Source of the DNA: Caldifarciminota bacterium
GTDB taxonomy: Bacteria > Hydrothermota > E44-bin80
Reading direction: 5' to 3'
DNA: 5,874 nt
NCBI GenBank assembly: GCA_023127905.1
Contig: JAGMEZ010000613.1
Coordinates: 1 to 5,874 of the forward strand
This document shows positions 5,420 to 5,874 of this stretch, one piece after another (the stretch's first letter is position 1; each line of letters begins with the position of its first letter). The notes beneath the pieces were generated by a model, which made no database searches, was not told the DNA's origin, and saw only the letters and a program-made list of their open reading frames with translations. The translations under genes and the position numbers were made by a program.

Positions 5420-5874
5420 TTAATCAAGAGTTTCTGTATCGCTATGTCTTGGAACACTGAAGAAATTCGCCGGTAAAATAATCATCTTTTCAACATTTGT
5501 TATCCTCGTTATCGCAGCTACTCCATCCGGTCCAGTTTTTGCCATAAAGAATGGAAAATTGCCGAATCCATCAATCTTTTTATATTTACCAAATACTACA
5601 GATTTATTGTTTAATTCATATCTTATAGGAAGGTGGGTTTTATAATCGAGAAAAAGCTTGTTTCCCTGTCTGCCAGTGGCAAATATTGCGGCCGTTTCTT
5701 CATAGTCAGATTCATAGATTTGTTCCATTGCTGAAAGGTACCCGCAGGGACATCCAAATAACACCATTTCTATGCTCCCTGCCTTTGAAAGTGCCTTTCC
5801 ATCTTTGTAACCCGTTTTTCCATCATAAACGAATGTGGTAATGGTTGAGTCTCCAAAGTCTACATCTATTCGGA
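5420..5874 (-). CDS. LolA-fold-like outer-membrane lipoprotein-sorting protein (C-terminal part)
   Basis: The frame is open from the window edge to TAA at 5422-5420, giving 150 visible residues; the ATG at 5767 is internal, since 35 in-frame codons upstream carry no stop. The C-terminal pattern matches proteins annotated as outer-membrane lipoprotein-sorting (LolA/LolB-like fold): KLFLDYKTHLPIRYEL at visible 72-87 (the usual 'lwiD-kTglPvr' strand), YKKIDGFGNFPF at 97-108, and a last strand ending in ITNVEKMIILPANFFSVP at 124-141. Such proteins have an antiparallel half-barrel that carries hydrophobic ligands in the periplasm; the actual ligand is unknown. CPC at visible 41-43 is unusual and could be redox-active or metal-binding. 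The signal peptide, if any, is outside the window. The stop lies 10 nt before the pilY1-like start, so co-transcription is likely. Function is inferred from the strand pattern. Confidence 0.6.
   Translation of the reverse strand, partial: RIDVDFGDSTITTFVYDGKTGYKDGKALSKAGSIEMVLFGCPCGYLSAMEQIYESDYEETAAIFATGRQGNKLFLDYKTHLPIRYELNNKSVVFGKYKKIDGFGNFPFFMAKTGPDGVAAITRITNVEKMIILPANFFSVPRHSDTETLD

Overview
The window looks like a piece of an AT-rich bacterial chromosome with a Gram-negative-type envelope. It carries a secreted PilY1/PilC-type pilus adhesin and a LolA-fold-like envelope protein, both associated with organisms that have an outer membrane and type IV pili. The intergenic repeats at the left edge resemble, from memory only, short palindromes common in genomes of uncultured phyla (WOR-3, Omnitrophota or Cloacimonadota style). 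That is a weak hint, and I cannot place the organism to phylum from this sequence.

Layout: (1) Positions 2-37 may be the last codons of an upstream plus-strand gene. (2) Positions 38-447 hold no convincing gene but are dense in small repeats: a head-to-head pair of GTAG-footed palindromes (REPIN-like), a palindrome nested inside the first of these, a 9-bp-period tandem repeat, a composite repeat with inverted ends, and a third GTAG-footed palindrome followed by a perfect TATAAT. (3) Positions 448-2109 (+) encode a 553-residue polytopic membrane protein with the conserved motifs of a large ABC-2-like exporter permease family. (4) Positions 2182-2382 (+) encode a 66-residue cysteine-containing protein of unknown function with its own promoter-like sequence and a strong Shine-Dalgarno. 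(5) Positions 2427-2466 form a strong hairpin with T-runs on both sides, a bidirectional terminator between converging transcription units. (6) Positions 2497-5409 (-) encode a 970-residue PilY1-like protein: signal peptide, von Willebrand A domain with a complete MIDAS, PilY1 middle region, then the PilC-type beta-propeller with a calcium-loop motif. (7) Positions 5420-5874 (-) hold the C-terminal 150 residues of a LolA-fold-like protein that runs off the window, stops 10 nt before the PilY1 start, and is probably co-transcribed with it.

Functionally, the minus-strand pair looks like the 3' end of an envelope or pilus operon whose last gene makes the surface adhesin and which ends at the shared terminator. 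The plus-strand permease would need an ATPase partner, and the gene ending at position 37 is a candidate that cannot be verified here. I see no phage, CRISPR, tRNA or rRNA features and no transposase gene. The most unusual part is the repeat mosaic at 59-387; the genes belong to known families, apart from the small cysteine protein, which I do not recognise.
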